Source of the DNA: Bacteroidaceae bacterium
GTDB lineage: Bacteria > Bacteroidota > Bacteroidia > Bacteroidales > Bacteroidaceae
Direction: 5' to 3'
Assembly: GCA_017546505.1 (NCBI GenBank)
Contig: JAFYWV010000099.1
Location: 62,001 to 126,000, forward strand
Length of the DNA: 64,000 nt
Program-made: the position numbers and the translations under genes
Shown here: one piece after another, positions 37,410 through 47,791 of the stretch
Position numbering within the stretch: the stretch's first letter is position 1
Layout of the letters: the number at the start of each line of letters is the position of its first letter
Notes under the pieces: model-generated
What the model was told of the DNA's origin: nothing
Seen by the model: only the letters and a program-made list of their open reading frames with translations
The model's database searches: none

Positions 37410-38203
37410 AGTATCAATGATTGTAAATCAAAAGGAATGCCATCCATTCTGTTCAACAAAGTCAATGGGAAGAGTTCATTCGCATTCAAACGCTTGCATT
37501 TCTTTATGAAACGGCCTATAGTCATCATATTCTGCTCCACACCCTTGTCACCACAGAGATAAAGAGTATTCTCCTCCTGCGACAATCCTTGCTCCTTCCA
37601 TATACTCAACAGGTAGTAAACACTATCGACCCCACTCTCGCATCTGAAAGCGTTGACAAGACTCATCTTATCCTCTTTCATTGAAATATAGAAAACAAGG
37701 CCACCCTGGAAATATGCCAACATATAATTCTCCTCGCCAACAGGTTTACTATCCATCAAACCCAACAAAATACTTGGCGTTGAATAATAGGTAACATCAC
37801 CCAGCTGCTGCAAGCGCTCATACAATGATTTTTCCACAGGGAATATGACTGTGAGCCCTTGAGCATTCAGCTTGTTTGCAACAATCTCGACACGAGCCTC
37901 ATTCTTGGGGAAACAAAGACGAAAATAAGCCTTATAACTCTGCCTGTCATCAAATTCAACAGGTATTGTCGTAAACTCCTCGCTCTCAACAATTACCTTC
38001 ACCTCATACTTCTCGTCCTTTGACACAAATGGACAAAGTTCCACACCTTTCTGCAAATTCATTGCCAGCGTCAAGCTCTTCTCCGGTTTGTAAAAGAAGT
38101 ATTTTAGCGAATCGGGGAGTGATGAGGTGTAACTGCAAAAACAAAATCCATCCGTACTGATACGAATGGATAATGTTTTATTTTGAATGTTATCCTTTGC
38201 CAT
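37400..38203 (-). CDS. DUF3822 family protein
   Basis: The 267-residue product from the ATG at 38203 (MAKDNIQNKTLSIRIS) resembles DUF3822 proteins. These are found next to rsmD in Bacteroidetes and have an actin-like/ASKHA fold of unknown role. An upstream in-frame ATG exists but would run into the preceding gene, so 38203 is preferred. It overlaps rsmD by 10 bp and lies 4 bp after the preceding gene. Two related halves (residues about 10-130 and 130-267) seem present. No catalytic motif is visible. Confidence 0.8.
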   Translation of the reverse strand: MAKDNIQNKTLSIRISTDGFCFCSYTSSLPDSLKYFFYKPEKSLTLAMNLQKGVELCPFVSKDEKYEVKVIVESEEFTTIPVEFDDRQSYKAYFRLCFPKNEARVEIVANKLNAQGLTVIFPVEKSLYERLQQLGDVTYYSTPSILLGLMDSKPVGEENYMLAYFQGGLVFYISMKEDKMSLVNAFRCESGVDSVYYLLSIWKEQGLSQEENTLYLCGDKGVEQNMMTIGRFIKKCKRLNANELFPLTLLNRMDGIPFDLQSLILCE

Positions 38204-38207
38204 TCTA

Positions 38208-39182
38208 TTAGGGCCAGTTTCCGGCGTTGTTGTTATTCTTGGTAACATCACCCACCTTGCGGCAAGGAATCAGTCTTTTAAGAACACCATTTGCACCCAT
38301 CAAAGGCTCACCGTTCTTGTCTTTTCTAATCTCCTCTCTATACTCGGTTCCACTTGTGGTCACCTTCAAGAGATAGTTGTTGAGTTCCTGCTCGTTCAGG
38401 CCCTGGAGGTAGTCAGCAAAATCGGCACGTGCCTCAAATACCTGAATATAACCACCGGCCTTGCGGTTAGCCTGCGCATTAGGCAAGATACTGTCCGCCT
38501 TCAACCAGAACTCGATAGGCTGGCCAACGCTATCCTGGCTGAAAGGAATATATCTCAACTGCTGGATATCGTATGCCGGATTGTGATACAGCGTATCAAC
38601 GTATGCAAGGCGGATTGTATCACGATGGAATGACTCGGCAATCATTGTAGCATCTACAACAGCCTGACGTGTTGTGTCATACTTTTCTACACCATCAACA
38701 ACAAGAGTGTCAATGCTTACAACCCAAGTTGTGTCACGACGATACAAAGCGTCCAATTTCTCAATGCGCTTTGCATTCTTCTGAAGGTTCTTCTTGTTGT
38801 CATCTGTGAGAATGTTGAGCACAATCTGGTCAGCCTCATCCTCTGAGAATGTCATCTCATCGGCATTCTTTGGTTTTGTATCCTCAACCTTGAAATCTCT
38901 AACCAACGCCAACTGCTTGTCATTAAGGATGTAGGTCTTGTTGACAACCTTCATACTGTCATCAAGGAAAGAAATCAGTTCGTCAAAGGTAGCTGCATAT
39001 CTGCCGTTCTGTGCACGGTATTCCACCTGAGCCGTTCTGATATCAATAAGACGTTCTATAACAACCTGGTCACGCTCCAGACGCTGCTTGTCGAAATCGA
39101 GTGGTGCATTCACACTGCTGAAATTTGCATAGATAAGCGCAATGGCAAGACCAAGCAAAACTACATTTAATACTTTTTTCAT
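38208..39182 (-). CDS. Conserved hypothetical protein with N-terminal membrane anchor
   Basis: The 324-residue protein has a single N-terminal TM helix (VLNVVLLGLAIALIYANF) without an obvious cleavage site. A pilin-like helical start follows (RLIDIRTAQVEYRAQNGRYA), which resembles the periplasmic part of type IV pilin-like or GspG proteins. The rest is charged and beta/alpha mixed, ending in a short Asn-rich tail (NNNNAGNWP). It is the first gene of an operon with DUF3822 and rsmD. I do not assign a function; the ARYxxNGRYA-like motif is the only hint of a pseudopilin-like fold. Confidence 0.75.
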   Translation of the reverse strand: MKKVLNVVLLGLAIALIYANFSSVNAPLDFDKQRLERDQVVIERLIDIRTAQVEYRAQNGRYAATFDELISFLDDSMKVVNKTYILNDKQLALVRDFKVEDTKPKNADEMTFSEDEADQIVLNILTDDNKKNLQKNAKRIEKLDALYRRDTTWVVSIDTLVVDGVEKYDTTRQAVVDATMIAESFHRDTIRLAYVDTLYHNPAYDIQQLRYIPFSQDSVGQPIEFWLKADSILPNAQANRKAGGYIQVFEARADFADYLQGLNEQELNNYLLKVTTSGTEYREEIRKDKNGEPLMGANGVLKRLIPCRKVGDVTKNNNNAGNWP

Positions 39183-39275
39183 TGTTATATCTTTTTATTT
39201 AATTATTTTCGTGTCACAAAAATAAGATAAAAAAACGAATATACCTTTTTTATATAACTTTTTTTACCATTAAAA

Positions 39276-40700
39276 GTGATAAATAAATATTTAGCCTCGC
39301 AAATTAAATTAAATTTTCCTTTCCATCCAACTATTGAACAGGAAAATGCAATAGATAAATTGTCTGATTATCTTTTATCGGGCGATGACCGCAAGGTTTT
39401 TCTGCTATGCGGATACGCCGGTACAGGAAAAACCTCGCTAATCTCTGCGCTCGTGCGGACAATGGAACAGCTTGAGCGAAAGACGATACTGCTTGCCCCA
39501 ACCGGGCGAGCCGCCAAAGTATTCACCTCCTACTCTGGAAAAAGCGCCCACACAATACACAAATGCATATATCGGCAGAAATCCATTATGGAGAATTCCG
39601 TCTTCACACTCTCCGAGAACAGAGCACAGAACACCCTGTTTATCGTTGACGAGGCATCTATGATTTCAAATAGCGGCAATGCAATGACAGGCAGCGGCGG
39701 ATTGCTCGACGACCTTATTGAATTTGTATATTCGGGGCGAGGATGTTCTATGCTTCTGCTTGGCGACACAGCCCAGCTCCCCCCCGTGGGCGAGCAGAAC
39801 TCTCCGGCGTTGGAAGAGGGCTATCTGCGTTCAATGTTCCTGAACGTAACATCAGTCGAATTAAAACAGGTTATGCGACAGCTCGATGATTCGGGCATAC
39901 TCTGCAACGCCACGACATTGCGCCAGAAGATAGAAGAGGATAATGTTTATACTCTGCCAAAGATTGATTTGAAAGGCTTTACAGATATATGCAACGTACA
40001 AGGCGAAGAGCTTATAGAAGCCATTGAGACAAGCTACAACAAGGCCGGCACAGACGAGACCATTGTACTTTGCCGTTCGAACAAGCGTGCCAACATATAC
40101 AACGAGGGTATACGCCGTCGCATCCTCTACCGCGAGGACGAGTTGAGCCGTGGGGACATACTGATGATTGTAAAGAACAACTATTACTGGCCGGAGACCC
40201 TTGGCAAAGAGGACAAGACACTGCTCGAAAAACTCGACTTCATAGCCAACGGCGACATTGCAGAAGTTATCCGTGTCCACGGAACAGAGGAGATGTACGG
40301 TTTCCGCTTTGCCGACGTGACACTCTCGCTAATCGATTATGAGGATTGCGAAATAGATGTAAAGATTATGCTCAATACACTCACAAGCGAGTCGCCTTCA
40401 TTGACAAGGGAAGAAAGCGAGCGACTCTTCAACGCCGTATGGGAAGATTACCCCACCATACGTTCAAAACGCAAACGTATGGAAGAGTTGCGCAAAAACC
40501 CCTATTACAATGCCCTGCAAGTAAAATATGGCTATGCCGTCACCTGCCACAAGGCGCAAGGCGGCGAATGGAAACGTGTTTTCATAGACCAGGGTTACAT
40601 AAGCGAGGAGATGATTAACCCCGACTACTATCGTTGGCTCTACACTGCATTCACCCGCGCAAGCGAGAAGTTGCACCTTGTAAATTGGAAAACAGAATAA
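39276..40700 (+). CDS. SF1 DNA helicase, RecD/Dda-like, with UvrD_C_2 domain
   Basis: The 474-residue protein, from a GTG start at 39276, has Walker A (LLCGYAGTGKTSL), motif Ia (APTGRAAKV), Walker B (FIVDEASMI), the QLPPVG motif III, and the C-terminal motifs VTCHKAQGGEW and YTAFTRASEKL. This is the compact RecD2/Dda-like helicase fold without the RecBCD partner genes. Likely roles are DNA repair or replication restart. A shared bidirectional terminator separates it from convergent alaS. No clear promoter was seen in the short divergent gap. Confidence 0.9.
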   Translation: MINKYLASQIKLNFPFHPTIEQENAIDKLSDYLLSGDDRKVFLLCGYAGTGKTSLISALVRTMEQLERKTILLAPTGRAAKVFTSYSGKSAHTIHKCIYRQKSIMENSVFTLSENRAQNTLFIVDEASMISNSGNAMTGSGGLLDDLIEFVYSGRGCSMLLLGDTAQLPPVGEQNSPALEEGYLRSMFLNVTSVELKQVMRQLDDSGILCNATTLRQKIEEDNVYTLPKIDLKGFTDICNVQGEELIEAIETSYNKAGTDETIVLCRSNKRANIYNEGIRRRILYREDELSRGDILMIVKNNYYWPETLGKEDKTLLEKLDFIANGDIAEVIRVHGTEEMYGFRFADVTLSLIDYEDCEIDVKIMLNTLTSESPSLTREESERLFNAVWEDYPTIRSKRKRMEELRKNPYYNALQVKYGYAVTCHKAQGGEWKRVFIDQGYISEEMINPDYYRWLYTAFTRASEKLHLVNWKTE

Positions 40701-40740
40701 TAACAGCAGGTGGTTTGTTTCAGAACCACCTGCTGTTATT
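40698..40740. terminator. Bidirectional terminator between the helicase gene and alaS
   Basis: A 17-bp perfect stem (AATAACAGCAGGTGGTT and its complement) with a 9-base loop, flanked by A and T runs on both sides, lies between two convergent genes. Confidence 0.85.
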
Positions 40741-40762
40741 ATTATCTACTTATGACGTTTGA

Positions 40763-43381
40763 TTATCCTTTTATAATCTCAAACACCTTGTCTATTGCAG
40801 CGGTCACACCGGCCGGGTTCTTTCCACCGGCCTGCGCAAAGTGCGCCTGACCACCGCCGCCACCCTGCATCTCGCGTGCAGCCTGGCCTACAATCTTGCC
40901 GGCATTCAACCCTTTCTCTACCAGGTCGGCGCTGACAGAGATTGTCAACTGTGGTTTCTCATTGTAAATGCTGCCTACTACAACAAGCAGATTTTCAGCT
41001 TGCTCCTGACGCAGCATAAAGACAATATCCTTCACTGTTGCCGGTGCCAAAGGAAGTACGGCACTTATGTAACGTATTCCACTGAACTCCTTGATATCCT
41101 TGAGCAGTTCGGTTTTCACCATAGCAGCCTTCTCCTTTGCGTATGCCTCAATTTCTTTCTTCAGCTCGGCATTCTCGGCAATAGACTTCACAATTGTAGC
41201 CTTCAGATTAGGCACGTTGTTGAACAATGCTTGAATCTCCTTCAGCAAGCCCTGCACCTTGTAGTTGTGATTTTCAAGAGCTTCGCCTGTGATAGCCTCA
41301 ATACGACGTACGCCGGCTGCGACAGAGCTCTCGCTGATAATTTTCACCATACCGATGTTGCCGGTAGCTGCAACGTGTGTACCACCGCAGAACTCTATCG
41401 ATGAGCCAAACTGTACAACACGCACGTGATCGCCATACTTCTCGCCGAACAGTGCAATTGCACCTAGTTTCTTGGCCTCCTCAATGGGGATGTTGCGGTA
41501 GTCGGTCAAAGGAATGTTCTCGCGGATGCGCGCATTGACAATGCGCTCAACCTGCTCAATCTCCTCGTCTGTCACCTTCTGGAAGTGCGAGAAGTCGAAA
41601 CGTATGCCTTCCGGAGTAACAAGCGAACCCTTCTGCTCTACGTGAGTACCCAGTACCTGACGCAATGCCTGGTCGAGCAAGTGTGTACAAGAGTGGTTGG
41701 CAGCACAAGCCGCACGCTTTGCCTTGTCAACCTCGGCAACAAATTCGGCAGCAGGGTTTGCAGGCAACTGCTTTGTAATATGTATCGGAAGATTGTTCTC
41801 TTTCTTTGTGTCCACCACCTCAATGCGTTCGTCACCGCAAACAAGGTAACCGGTATCACCCACCTGACCACCGCTCTCGGCATAGAAAGGAGTCTCCTTG
41901 AGCACAATCTGGTAATATGTCTGATTTTTCTGCTTTGTCTGGCGATAACGGAGGATAGTTGTCGCGCACTCTGTGCTGTCATAACCCACGAACACGCTCT
42001 CGCCCTCGTTCACAGTAACCCAGTCACCGTTCTCAACAGCGGCAGCATTGCGGGCACGCGCTTTCTGTTTCTGCATCTCCTCATCAAACTGTGCCATATT
42101 CACAGCGAGGTCACTCTCGCGCAGGATAAGCTGTGTAAGGTCTATTGGAAAACCGAATGTGTCATAAAGAGTGAAAGCCTCGACACCGCTAATCTCCTTG
42201 TTACCGGCAGCCTTTGCAGTTGCTATTATCTTGTCGAGCATACCCATACCGGTCTCCAGGGTGCGGAGGAAAGAGTCCTCCTCTTCTTTCATCACCTTTG
42301 TTATAAGTTCCTGCTGCTGTTTGAGTTCGGGATAAGCATCACCCATATTCTCAATTAATGCAGGAACAAGCTTGTACATAAAAGCCTGTTTCTGACCGAG
42401 GAAAGTATAACCGTAACGCACTGCACGTCGCAAGATGCGGCGGATTACATAACCGGCCTTGGCATTGGACGGGAGCTGGCCATCTGTAATTGAGAATGAG
42501 ATAGTACGGATGTGGTCGGCTATGACACGCATTGCAACATCAACCTGTGCATCGTTGCCGTAAGCCTTTCCCGATATTTCACCGATAGCCTTGATTATTG
42601 GTTGGAACACATCTGTGTCATAGTTCGACTGCTTGCCCTGGAGCGCCATACAAAGACGCTCGAATCCCATACCGGTGTCGATAACCTTTGCAGGGAGTTC
42701 CTCCAGATGACCGTCGGCCATACGGTTGAACTGCATAAACACAAGGTTCCATATTTCAATAACCTGCGAGTGTGAGCCGTTCACAAGGTCGCGACCGTTG
42801 ATTTTCGCTCTTTCTTCGTCACTGCGGAGGTCTATGTGTATCTCCGAGCAAGGACCGCAAGGACCTGTATCGCCCATCTCCCAGAAGTTGTCTTTGTGAT
42901 TACCGTTGATGATGCGCTCCGCGGGCAGATGCTTTTCCCAAATTGCAGCGGCCTCATTATCACGCTCAAGCCCCTCTGACTCGCAACCCTCGAACACTGT
43001 CGCGTACATACGCTCCGGGTCGAGTTTTACAACCTGTGTCAAGTACTCCCAAGCCCAGTTGATGGCATCTTCCTTGAAATAGTCACCAAATGACCAGTTT
43101 CCGAGCATCTCGAACATAGTGTGGTGATAAGTATCGTGACCCACCTCTTCAAGGTCGTTGTGCTTACCGCTCACGCGCAGACACTTCTGCGAGTCTGCCA
43201 CACGCTTGCTCTTGGCCGGTGCATTTCCGAGTATGATATCCTTGAACTGGTTCATACCGGCGTTGGTAAACATCAGTGTAGGGTCGTCTTTAACTACCAT
43301 CGGAGCAGAAGGAACAATGAGGTGTCCTTTCTCTTCAAAAAACTTTTTGAACGATTCTCTAATTTCTTTAGATGTGAGCAT
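40763..43381 (-). CDS. alaS: Alanine--tRNA ligase AlaRS
   Basis: AlaRS charges tRNA-Ala and edits mis-charged Ser and Gly. The 872-residue protein is full length. It has the class II catalytic core ([39 protein letters not shown]), the editing domain with zinc ligands ([11 protein letters not shown] and [13 protein letters not shown]), and the C-terminal C-Ala domain ([14 protein letters not shown]). It is transcribed alone, divergent to the M23 peptidase gene. Confidence 0.97.
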   Translation of the reverse strand: MLTSKEIRESFKKFFEEKGHLIVPSAPMVVKDDPTLMFTNAGMNQFKDIILGNAPAKSKRVADSQKCLRVSGKHNDLEEVGHDTYHHTMFEMLGNWSFGDYFKEDAINWAWEYLTQVVKLDPERMYATVFEGCESEGLERDNEAAAIWEKHLPAERIINGNHKDNFWEMGDTGPCGPCSEIHIDLRSDEERAKINGRDLVNGSHSQVIEIWNLVFMQFNRMADGHLEELPAKVIDTGMGFERLCMALQGKQSNYDTDVFQPIIKAIGEISGKAYGNDAQVDVAMRVIADHIRTISFSITDGQLPSNAKAGYVIRRILRRAVRYGYTFLGQKQAFMYKLVPALIENMGDAYPELKQQQELITKVMKEEEDSFLRTLETGMGMLDKIIATAKAAGNKEISGVEAFTLYDTFGFPIDLTQLILRESDLAVNMAQFDEEMQKQKARARNAAAVENGDWVTVNEGESVFVGYDSTECATTILRYRQTKQKNQTYYQIVLKETPFYAESGGQVGDTGYLVCGDERIEVVDTKKENNLPIHITKQLPANPAAEFVAEVDKAKRAACAANHSCTHLLDQALRQVLGTHVEQKGSLVTPEGIRFDFSHFQKVTDEEIEQVERIVNARIRENIPLTDYRNIPIEEAKKLGAIALFGEKYGDHVRVVQFGSSIEFCGGTHVAATGNIGMVKIISESSVAAGVRRIEAITGEALENHNYKVQGLLKEIQALFNNVPNLKATIVKSIAENAELKKEIEAYAKEKAAMVKTELLKDIKEFSGIRYISAVLPLAPATVKDIVFMLRQEQAENLLVVVGSIYNEKPQLTISVSADLVEKGLNAGKIVGQAAREMQGGGGGQAHFAQAGGKNPAGVTAAIDKVFEIIKG

Positions 43382-43460
43382 ATTTTACATTTTTTTAATT
43401 TTCAAAAACTCTTGGTTTGCCTCGCGCGCAAGCAATGTACCCGCGAGCGCACAAACAGCG

Positions 43461-43468
43461 CAAATTTA
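43461..43468 (-). promoter_or_regulatory. Predicted -7 box of alaS
   Basis: On the minus strand TAAATTTG fits TAnnTTTG, about 80 bp before the alaS start. No TTTG is at the ideal distance, so only the -7 part is supported. Confidence 0.4.
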
Positions 43469-43559
43469 CAACTTTTTGACAAAAAAAACGACGACAATAC
43501 AAATAATATTGACAACAAAGAGCATCTTTACCCTCAAAGTGCGCTTTAAATGAATAATA

Positions 43560-43591
43560 TTTGGATTAAAAGCAGGCTTTTACTATTTTTG
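43560..43591 (+). promoter_or_regulatory. Predicted promoter of the M23 peptidase-MerR operon
   Basis: TTTG (43560-43563), 20 bases, TATTTTTG (43584-43591): full consensus, 18 bp before the ATG. The leader is therefore very short. Confidence 0.75.
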
Positions 43592-43609
43592 TCATAGCAA
43601 AAGAGAAGA

Positions 43610-44584
43610 ATGCGAAAGAATTATTACATATTCAACCCCGACACAAGGACATACGAGCGTGTCTACCCCACTCCGGCACAGAAGTTCATCACAGCTCTTC
43701 GCCGTGCGCTGTTTTTTATAATATTCGGGGCAGGCTCATTCCTTCTGTTTCATATATTCATAGACAAACCTTCTGTCGAGGAGTTGGAGAATGAGAACTC
43801 GCAGATTCTTGCACAATACAAAATTCTATCGAAACGTCTTGACGAAGCGATGCTCGTCCTGCAGGACATACAACAGCGTGACGACAATCTCTACAGGGTT
43901 ATGCTTGACGCCGAGCCAATTTCGGCAGATGCCAGAAATGCCGGATACGGAGGTACAAACCGCTATGACGAGCTGTTAAAAATGGACAATTCAGAGTTGC
44001 TTGTAGAGACGACACAGAAAGTGGACCTTCTTGAAAAACAGCTCTATATGCAGATAAAATCCTTTGACGAGATTGTCGCTCTCGACAAGGATTCAAAGAC
44101 ACGCTTGCGCCACATCCCGGCCATACAGCCAATTGCCAACCGCGACCTCAAACGCACAGCCTCGGGATATGGATACAGAATAGACCCCGTGTACAATGTG
44201 CGCACGTTCCACAAAGGAATGGATTTCTCGTGCGACAAGAAGACCCCTGTATACGCAACAGCAGACGGTGTCATAGAGAGCGCAAAATGGATGTCGGGAT
44301 ATGGCTACACGGTAGTCATCGACCACGGATACGGCTACAAGACACTCTATGCCCATCTCCTAGACAAGAAATTTCTCGTAAAGAAAGGACAGAAGGTCGT
44401 GCGTGGCGAGCAGATAGCATTGAGCGGCAACTCGGGCAAGAGCACAGGCCCGCACCTCCATTACGAGGTTATAGTAAAAGGCAACCACGTCAACCCCATC
44501 AACTACTACTTTATGGACCTGGATGCCGATGGATATGACCAGATGTTGCAGATGGCCGAGAACCACGGAAAAATATACGATTGA
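43610..44584 (+). CDS. M23 family (LytM/NlpD-type) peptidoglycan peptidase, membrane-anchored
   Basis: The 324-residue protein has an N-terminal TM helix (ALFFIIFGAGSFLLFHIFI), a coiled coil (about residues 60-170) and a C-terminal M23 domain. The zinc-binding motifs are FHKGMDFSCDKKTPV and GPHLHYEV (H-x-H), and the middle YAHL-type loop is also seen (KTLYAHLL). M23 enzymes cut peptidoglycan cross-bridges or activate amidases during division. It is followed 1 bp later by a MerR regulator, with probable translational coupling. Confidence 0.93.
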   Translation: MRKNYYIFNPDTRTYERVYPTPAQKFITALRRALFFIIFGAGSFLLFHIFIDKPSVEELENENSQILAQYKILSKRLDEAMLVLQDIQQRDDNLYRVMLDAEPISADARNAGYGGTNRYDELLKMDNSELLVETTQKVDLLEKQLYMQIKSFDEIVALDKDSKTRLRHIPAIQPIANRDLKRTASGYGYRIDPVYNVRTFHKGMDFSCDKKTPVYATADGVIESAKWMSGYGYTVVIDHGYGYKTLYAHLLDKKFLVKKGQKVVRGEQIALSGNSGKSTGPHLHYEVIVKGNHVNPINYYFMDLDADGYDQMLQMAENHGKIYD

Positions 44585-44585
44585 T

Positions 44586-44936
44586 ATGGCACTGAACACA
44601 AATAAAGACCTGAAGATGTACTACTCCATCAAGGAGGTTGCACAAGAACTCTCAGTAACAGAGACCACGCTGCGTTATTGGGAAAGTGTGTTTCCACAGG
44701 TGTCACCATACAAGGGTGCCAACGGCGTGCGCCGATACACAAAAGAGGACATAAAAACCTTGCGCACAATCTGCCATCTTGTAAAAGACTGCAAGCTCAC
44801 ACTTGCCGGAGCAAAGAAACAACTGAAAAACGGAGGCACAAAAGAGACCGCCGAGACAAACAGCGACGTAATAGACCGTCTGAAAGCAATAAAAGAGGAG
44901 CTGTTGGGCATCAAGCAGGAACTCGATGCGCTATAA
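44586..44936 (+). CDS. MerR family transcriptional regulator
   Basis: The 116-residue product from the ATG at 44586 (MALNTNKDLKMYYSIKEV) has a MerR-type winged helix: YSIKEVAQELSVTETTLRYW and GVRRYTKEDIKTL. A short helical dimerisation segment ends at DAL. No effector domain follows, so it is a minimal MerR. It begins right after the M23 stop; a frame extension upstream into that gene is not needed. The target is unknown. This M23-MerR pairing is common in Bacteroidetes. Confidence 0.9.
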   Translation: MALNTNKDLKMYYSIKEVAQELSVTETTLRYWESVFPQVSPYKGANGVRRYTKEDIKTLRTICHLVKDCKLTLAGAKKQLKNGGTKETAETNSDVIDRLKAIKEELLGIKQELDAL

Positions 44937-44960
44937 AACAATAAAAATCAGGTACCGGCA

Positions 44961-46451
44961 CTACAATAGCGGAGAGAACAGTTTAACGAACGACTCGGCA
45001 CAACGCTTGAAGAAAGAGCGCCTGCGATATTCGCTTGCCGTCAATTGCCGGCACTGTTTCAAATCATTCAGAAAAGCCTCTTTAACATCCAAGGCAACAG
45101 CCTTGTCATAGACAAAAGCACTGACCTCAAAATTATAGAAGAAGCTCCTGAAATCAAGATTTGTCGATCCTATGGACGAAAGGTAATCATCACAGACAAC
45201 GCTCTTGCAGTGCAACATCCCTCCCCGATACAAAAAAACCTTCACACCCGAATCCAGCAAATCCCCAAGATAGGACATTGAAGCGTAATCAGCTATTGTG
45301 CTGTCCGATTTTTCAGGTATCATAAGCCTAACATCCACTCCGGACATCGAAGCACACTTCAACGCCTGCAAGAAAGCCTCATCAGGCATAAAATATGGCG
45401 TCTGCATATACACATACCCCTTTGCCAAAGACAACACTTTTATATAACCGGCAACGATAGCCCTGACGTCACCCACCGGATTTGAAGTCACAATCTGCAC
45501 ATAAGAGCCTCTGTCCACATCAGCCAATGGAAAGTAGCGTTTGCCGCTTATCTGCGTACCATTTGCAAAGTACCAGTCGACCACAAACGATGTTTGCAAC
45601 CCATTGACTGCCGCACCCCGCAACAGCAGCATCGTATCGCGCCAACAGCCACCGTTTACCCCTTTGAGATAACGGTCGGCAATATTACAGCCCCCGACAA
45701 GCCCCACCTTGCCGTCAACAACCACAATCTTTCTGTGATTACGATAGTTAACCCTGTTTGACAGCAATGGGAAAAAGACTTTAAGGAACGACTCCACATA
45801 CACCCCGGCACAGCGCAGGCTCTCAAAAAAGCCTCTATCTACCCTCCAGCAACCCACGCTGTCATATATCATCCTGACCTCGACACCCTGCTTTGCCTTT
45901 GCAACCAACACATCGCGCAGACGGCGACCGAACTCGTCGTCCTCAACTATATAGAACTGCAAATGTATGTGGTCCTCAGCTGCCGATATAATCTCAAAAA
46001 GGCGCTCATAGAACAGTCTGGTATCAGATATCACCTCGGCCGAATCAAACGACAGCAACGACGCCGACGAAACATTCTCAAAAAAAGTCACAAGTGGTTG
46101 ATACTCGGGCTGTACTCCACCGTTCATCCTGCCGCCAACCTTCAAAGAGCTACGTTGTTTTATCTGGGAAATAAGACGTTTGCCAGCCATTCTTTTTTTA
46201 CGCGTATCACGGCCGAAGAAGAAATAGAGCAACAGCCCCAGGAAAGGCATAAAAACAAATACCATAATCCACGCCAGTGTCTTTACGGTATCACGTTTTC
46301 TGAGCACGACTCTGGTCATAATGAACAATGCCACAATCCAATACAACCAATAGAGAAGCCACATAAAAGAGGTATCACTCCACTCCATCCGAATCTCTGT
46401 TTTTTGCGAAGATAAACATAAAGAGACAAAAAAAGAGGCAAAAACAATCAT
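44961..46451 (-). CDS. cls: Cardiolipin synthase (phospholipase D family)
   Basis: The enzyme joins two phosphatidylglycerols into cardiolipin. The 496-residue product has two N-terminal TM helices, then two HKD motifs: HRKIVVVDGKVGLVGG and LHCKSVVCDDYLSSIGSTNL, each with H-x-K-x4-D. Start is uncertain: the ATG at 46451 gives an extra hydrophobic leader, and an ATG at 46388 (MEWSDTSFMW) is the alternative that fits most homologs better. It is convergent with the MerR gene. Confidence 0.9.
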   Translation of the reverse strand: MIVFASFFVSLCLSSQKTEIRMEWSDTSFMWLLYWLYWIVALFIMTRVVLRKRDTVKTLAWIMVFVFMPFLGLLLYFFFGRDTRKKRMAGKRLISQIKQRSSLKVGGRMNGGVQPEYQPLVTFFENVSSASLLSFDSAEVISDTRLFYERLFEIISAAEDHIHLQFYIVEDDEFGRRLRDVLVAKAKQGVEVRMIYDSVGCWRVDRGFFESLRCAGVYVESFLKVFFPLLSNRVNYRNHRKIVVVDGKVGLVGGCNIADRYLKGVNGGCWRDTMLLLRGAAVNGLQTSFVVDWYFANGTQISGKRYFPLADVDRGSYVQIVTSNPVGDVRAIVAGYIKVLSLAKGYVYMQTPYFMPDEAFLQALKCASMSGVDVRLMIPEKSDSTIADYASMSYLGDLLDSGVKVFLYRGGMLHCKSVVCDDYLSSIGSTNLDFRSFFYNFEVSAFVYDKAVALDVKEAFLNDLKQCRQLTASEYRRRSFFKRCAESFVKLFSPLL

Positions 46452-46498
46452 TTTTCACCTCTTTTAACACAAAAACTGTTACAAGGCCTTACAGCGCT

Positions 46499-47122
46499 CT
46501 ACAACCCCTTCAGACACTCCAGCAATTTGCAACGCCAATCCTCGCCATTGGCCACCTTGAGAGTCTTTATCCCCACCCTTGCAGCAGCCTCAAGATTCTT
46601 GTCGCTATCGTCCAGAAAGAGAGTCTCTTCGGCAACCATCGAACCCTCGGCAAGCATCTTGCGGTAAATCTCCCCGCCAGGCTTTGAGCACCCCATACAG
46701 TAGCTCAAGAAGAGCTTGTCAAAGTAATAGTCGAGCGACTTGCCGCAAGAGGTAAACTGCGGCGAACGAGCCCATCCTTGAATAAAGGGATTGGTATTGC
46801 TCAACACCGACAGACGGTATTGCGGACGTAAGGTCTGAAGAAATTCAAGATACTCTTCGTGCACCTCAGTTATAAACCCGCACCACGCGTGCTTTGCTTC
46901 ATCGTAGCCAACCGTTCTTTTGCAAAGCACACCCAATTCCTCACAAAATTCATCGGCAGTAATATCCCCGTTTTCAAGAGCAAAAAAAGGGCCTTTCTGG
47001 CAATAAGAATTTATATATTCATTCGGATTGCACACCCCCAACTCCTTAAAACGCCCAAGCGCCCTATCAGTGTCAATAGTTGTGAGTACACCTCCAAAAT
47101 CAAAAACAATATCCTTTATCAT
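46499..47122 (-). CDS. HAD superfamily phosphatase
   Basis: The 207-residue protein from the ATG at 47122 has the HAD motif I FDFGGVLTTIDTD, motif II LSVLSNTN, and motif III/IV with KPGGEIY and LFLDDSDKNLEAA. This is the HAD-IA group of small-molecule phosphatases (phosphosugar or nucleotide). A GTG two codons upstream would extend it slightly. The Asp nucleophile motif here is DFGGV (second acidic position replaced by Gly), a variant seen in many Bacteroidetes HAD-IA enzymes such as those with alpha-D-glucose-1-phosphatase-like folds. Substrate not predicted. Confidence 0.88.
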   Translation of the reverse strand: MIKDIVFDFGGVLTTIDTDRALGRFKELGVCNPNEYINSYCQKGPFFALENGDITADEFCEELGVLCKRTVGYDEAKHAWCGFITEVHEEYLEFLQTLRPQYRLSVLSNTNPFIQGWARSPQFTSCGKSLDYYFDKLFLSYCMGCSKPGGEIYRKMLAEGSMVAEETLFLDDSDKNLEAAARVGIKTLKVANGEDWRCKLLECLKGL

Positions 47123-47180
47123 AATCACGTTGCATTATTTCCCGCGAAGATAGTCAAATCGTCATTAATAGAGCAACTTT

Positions 47181-47213
47181 TTTGTTTTATTAAACAATAA
47201 TACATTAACTTTG
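47181..47213 (+). promoter_or_regulatory. Predicted promoter of the DUF456 gene
   Basis: TTTG (47181-47184), 21 bases, TAACTTTG (47206-47213): a full consensus match, about 24 bp before the ATG. Confidence 0.75.
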
Positions 47214-47237
47214 CCGCCATAACCGAAAACAGATATT

Positions 47238-47723
47238 ATGGACATTCTACTTGTTATTCTGGCTCTGGCACTTGCCATCATAGGCATCATCGGAGCCGTT
47301 GCGCCTGTTCTCCCCGGGCCGCCACTCGGCTTTCTCGCGCTGCTGTTGCTAAAGTTCTGCAGCGGCAACGACATCTCAACAACATCTGTAATTCTCGTCG
47401 GCATAATAGCCGGTTTAATCACCGTTATCGATTACATAGCCCCTGTGTGGCTTACCAAAAAGACAGGAGGGTCCAAACAGGGAACATTGGGTGCTACCAT
47501 AGGTCTCATCATAGGAATGTTCGCCGGGTTGCCCGGCATTCTTCTTGGCCCGTTCTTGGGAGCATACATTGGAGAAATTGCAGCGAAAACACCGTCTGAA
47601 AAGGCGTTCAAGGTTGCAAGTATGTCATTCGTAGCCTTTATGCTGACAAGCGGACTCAAATTTGCATACGGCGCATACATACTTGTCAAAGTAATCTCCT
47701 ACGGTTGGGGAATACTTTTCTGA
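47238..47723 (+). CDS. DUF456 domain-containing membrane protein
   Basis: The 161-residue protein is very hydrophobic with about four TM segments and Gly/Pro-rich loops (GAVAPVLPGPPLGFLALLLL, GLPGILLGPFLGAYIGE). These match the DUF456 family of small inner-membrane proteins, whose function is unknown. It stands alone with its own promoter and a terminator. Confidence 0.88.
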   Translation: MDILLVILALALAIIGIIGAVAPVLPGPPLGFLALLLLKFCSGNDISTTSVILVGIIAGLITVIDYIAPVWLTKKTGGSKQGTLGATIGLIIGMFAGLPGILLGPFLGAYIGEIAAKTPSEKAFKVASMSFVAFMLTSGLKFAYGAYILVKVISYGWGILF

Positions 47724-47737
47724 ATTCCACACATAAA

Positions 47738-47780
47738 TACAGAAAGCCCATCACAGATTTGCAGTGATGGGCTTTCTGTA
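47738..47780. terminator. Bidirectional terminator between the DUF456 gene and the outer-membrane protein gene
   Basis: A 17-bp perfect stem (TACAGAAAGCCCATCAC and its complement) with a 9-base loop lies between two convergent genes. Confidence 0.85.
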
Positions 47781-47791
47781 TATTATACAAA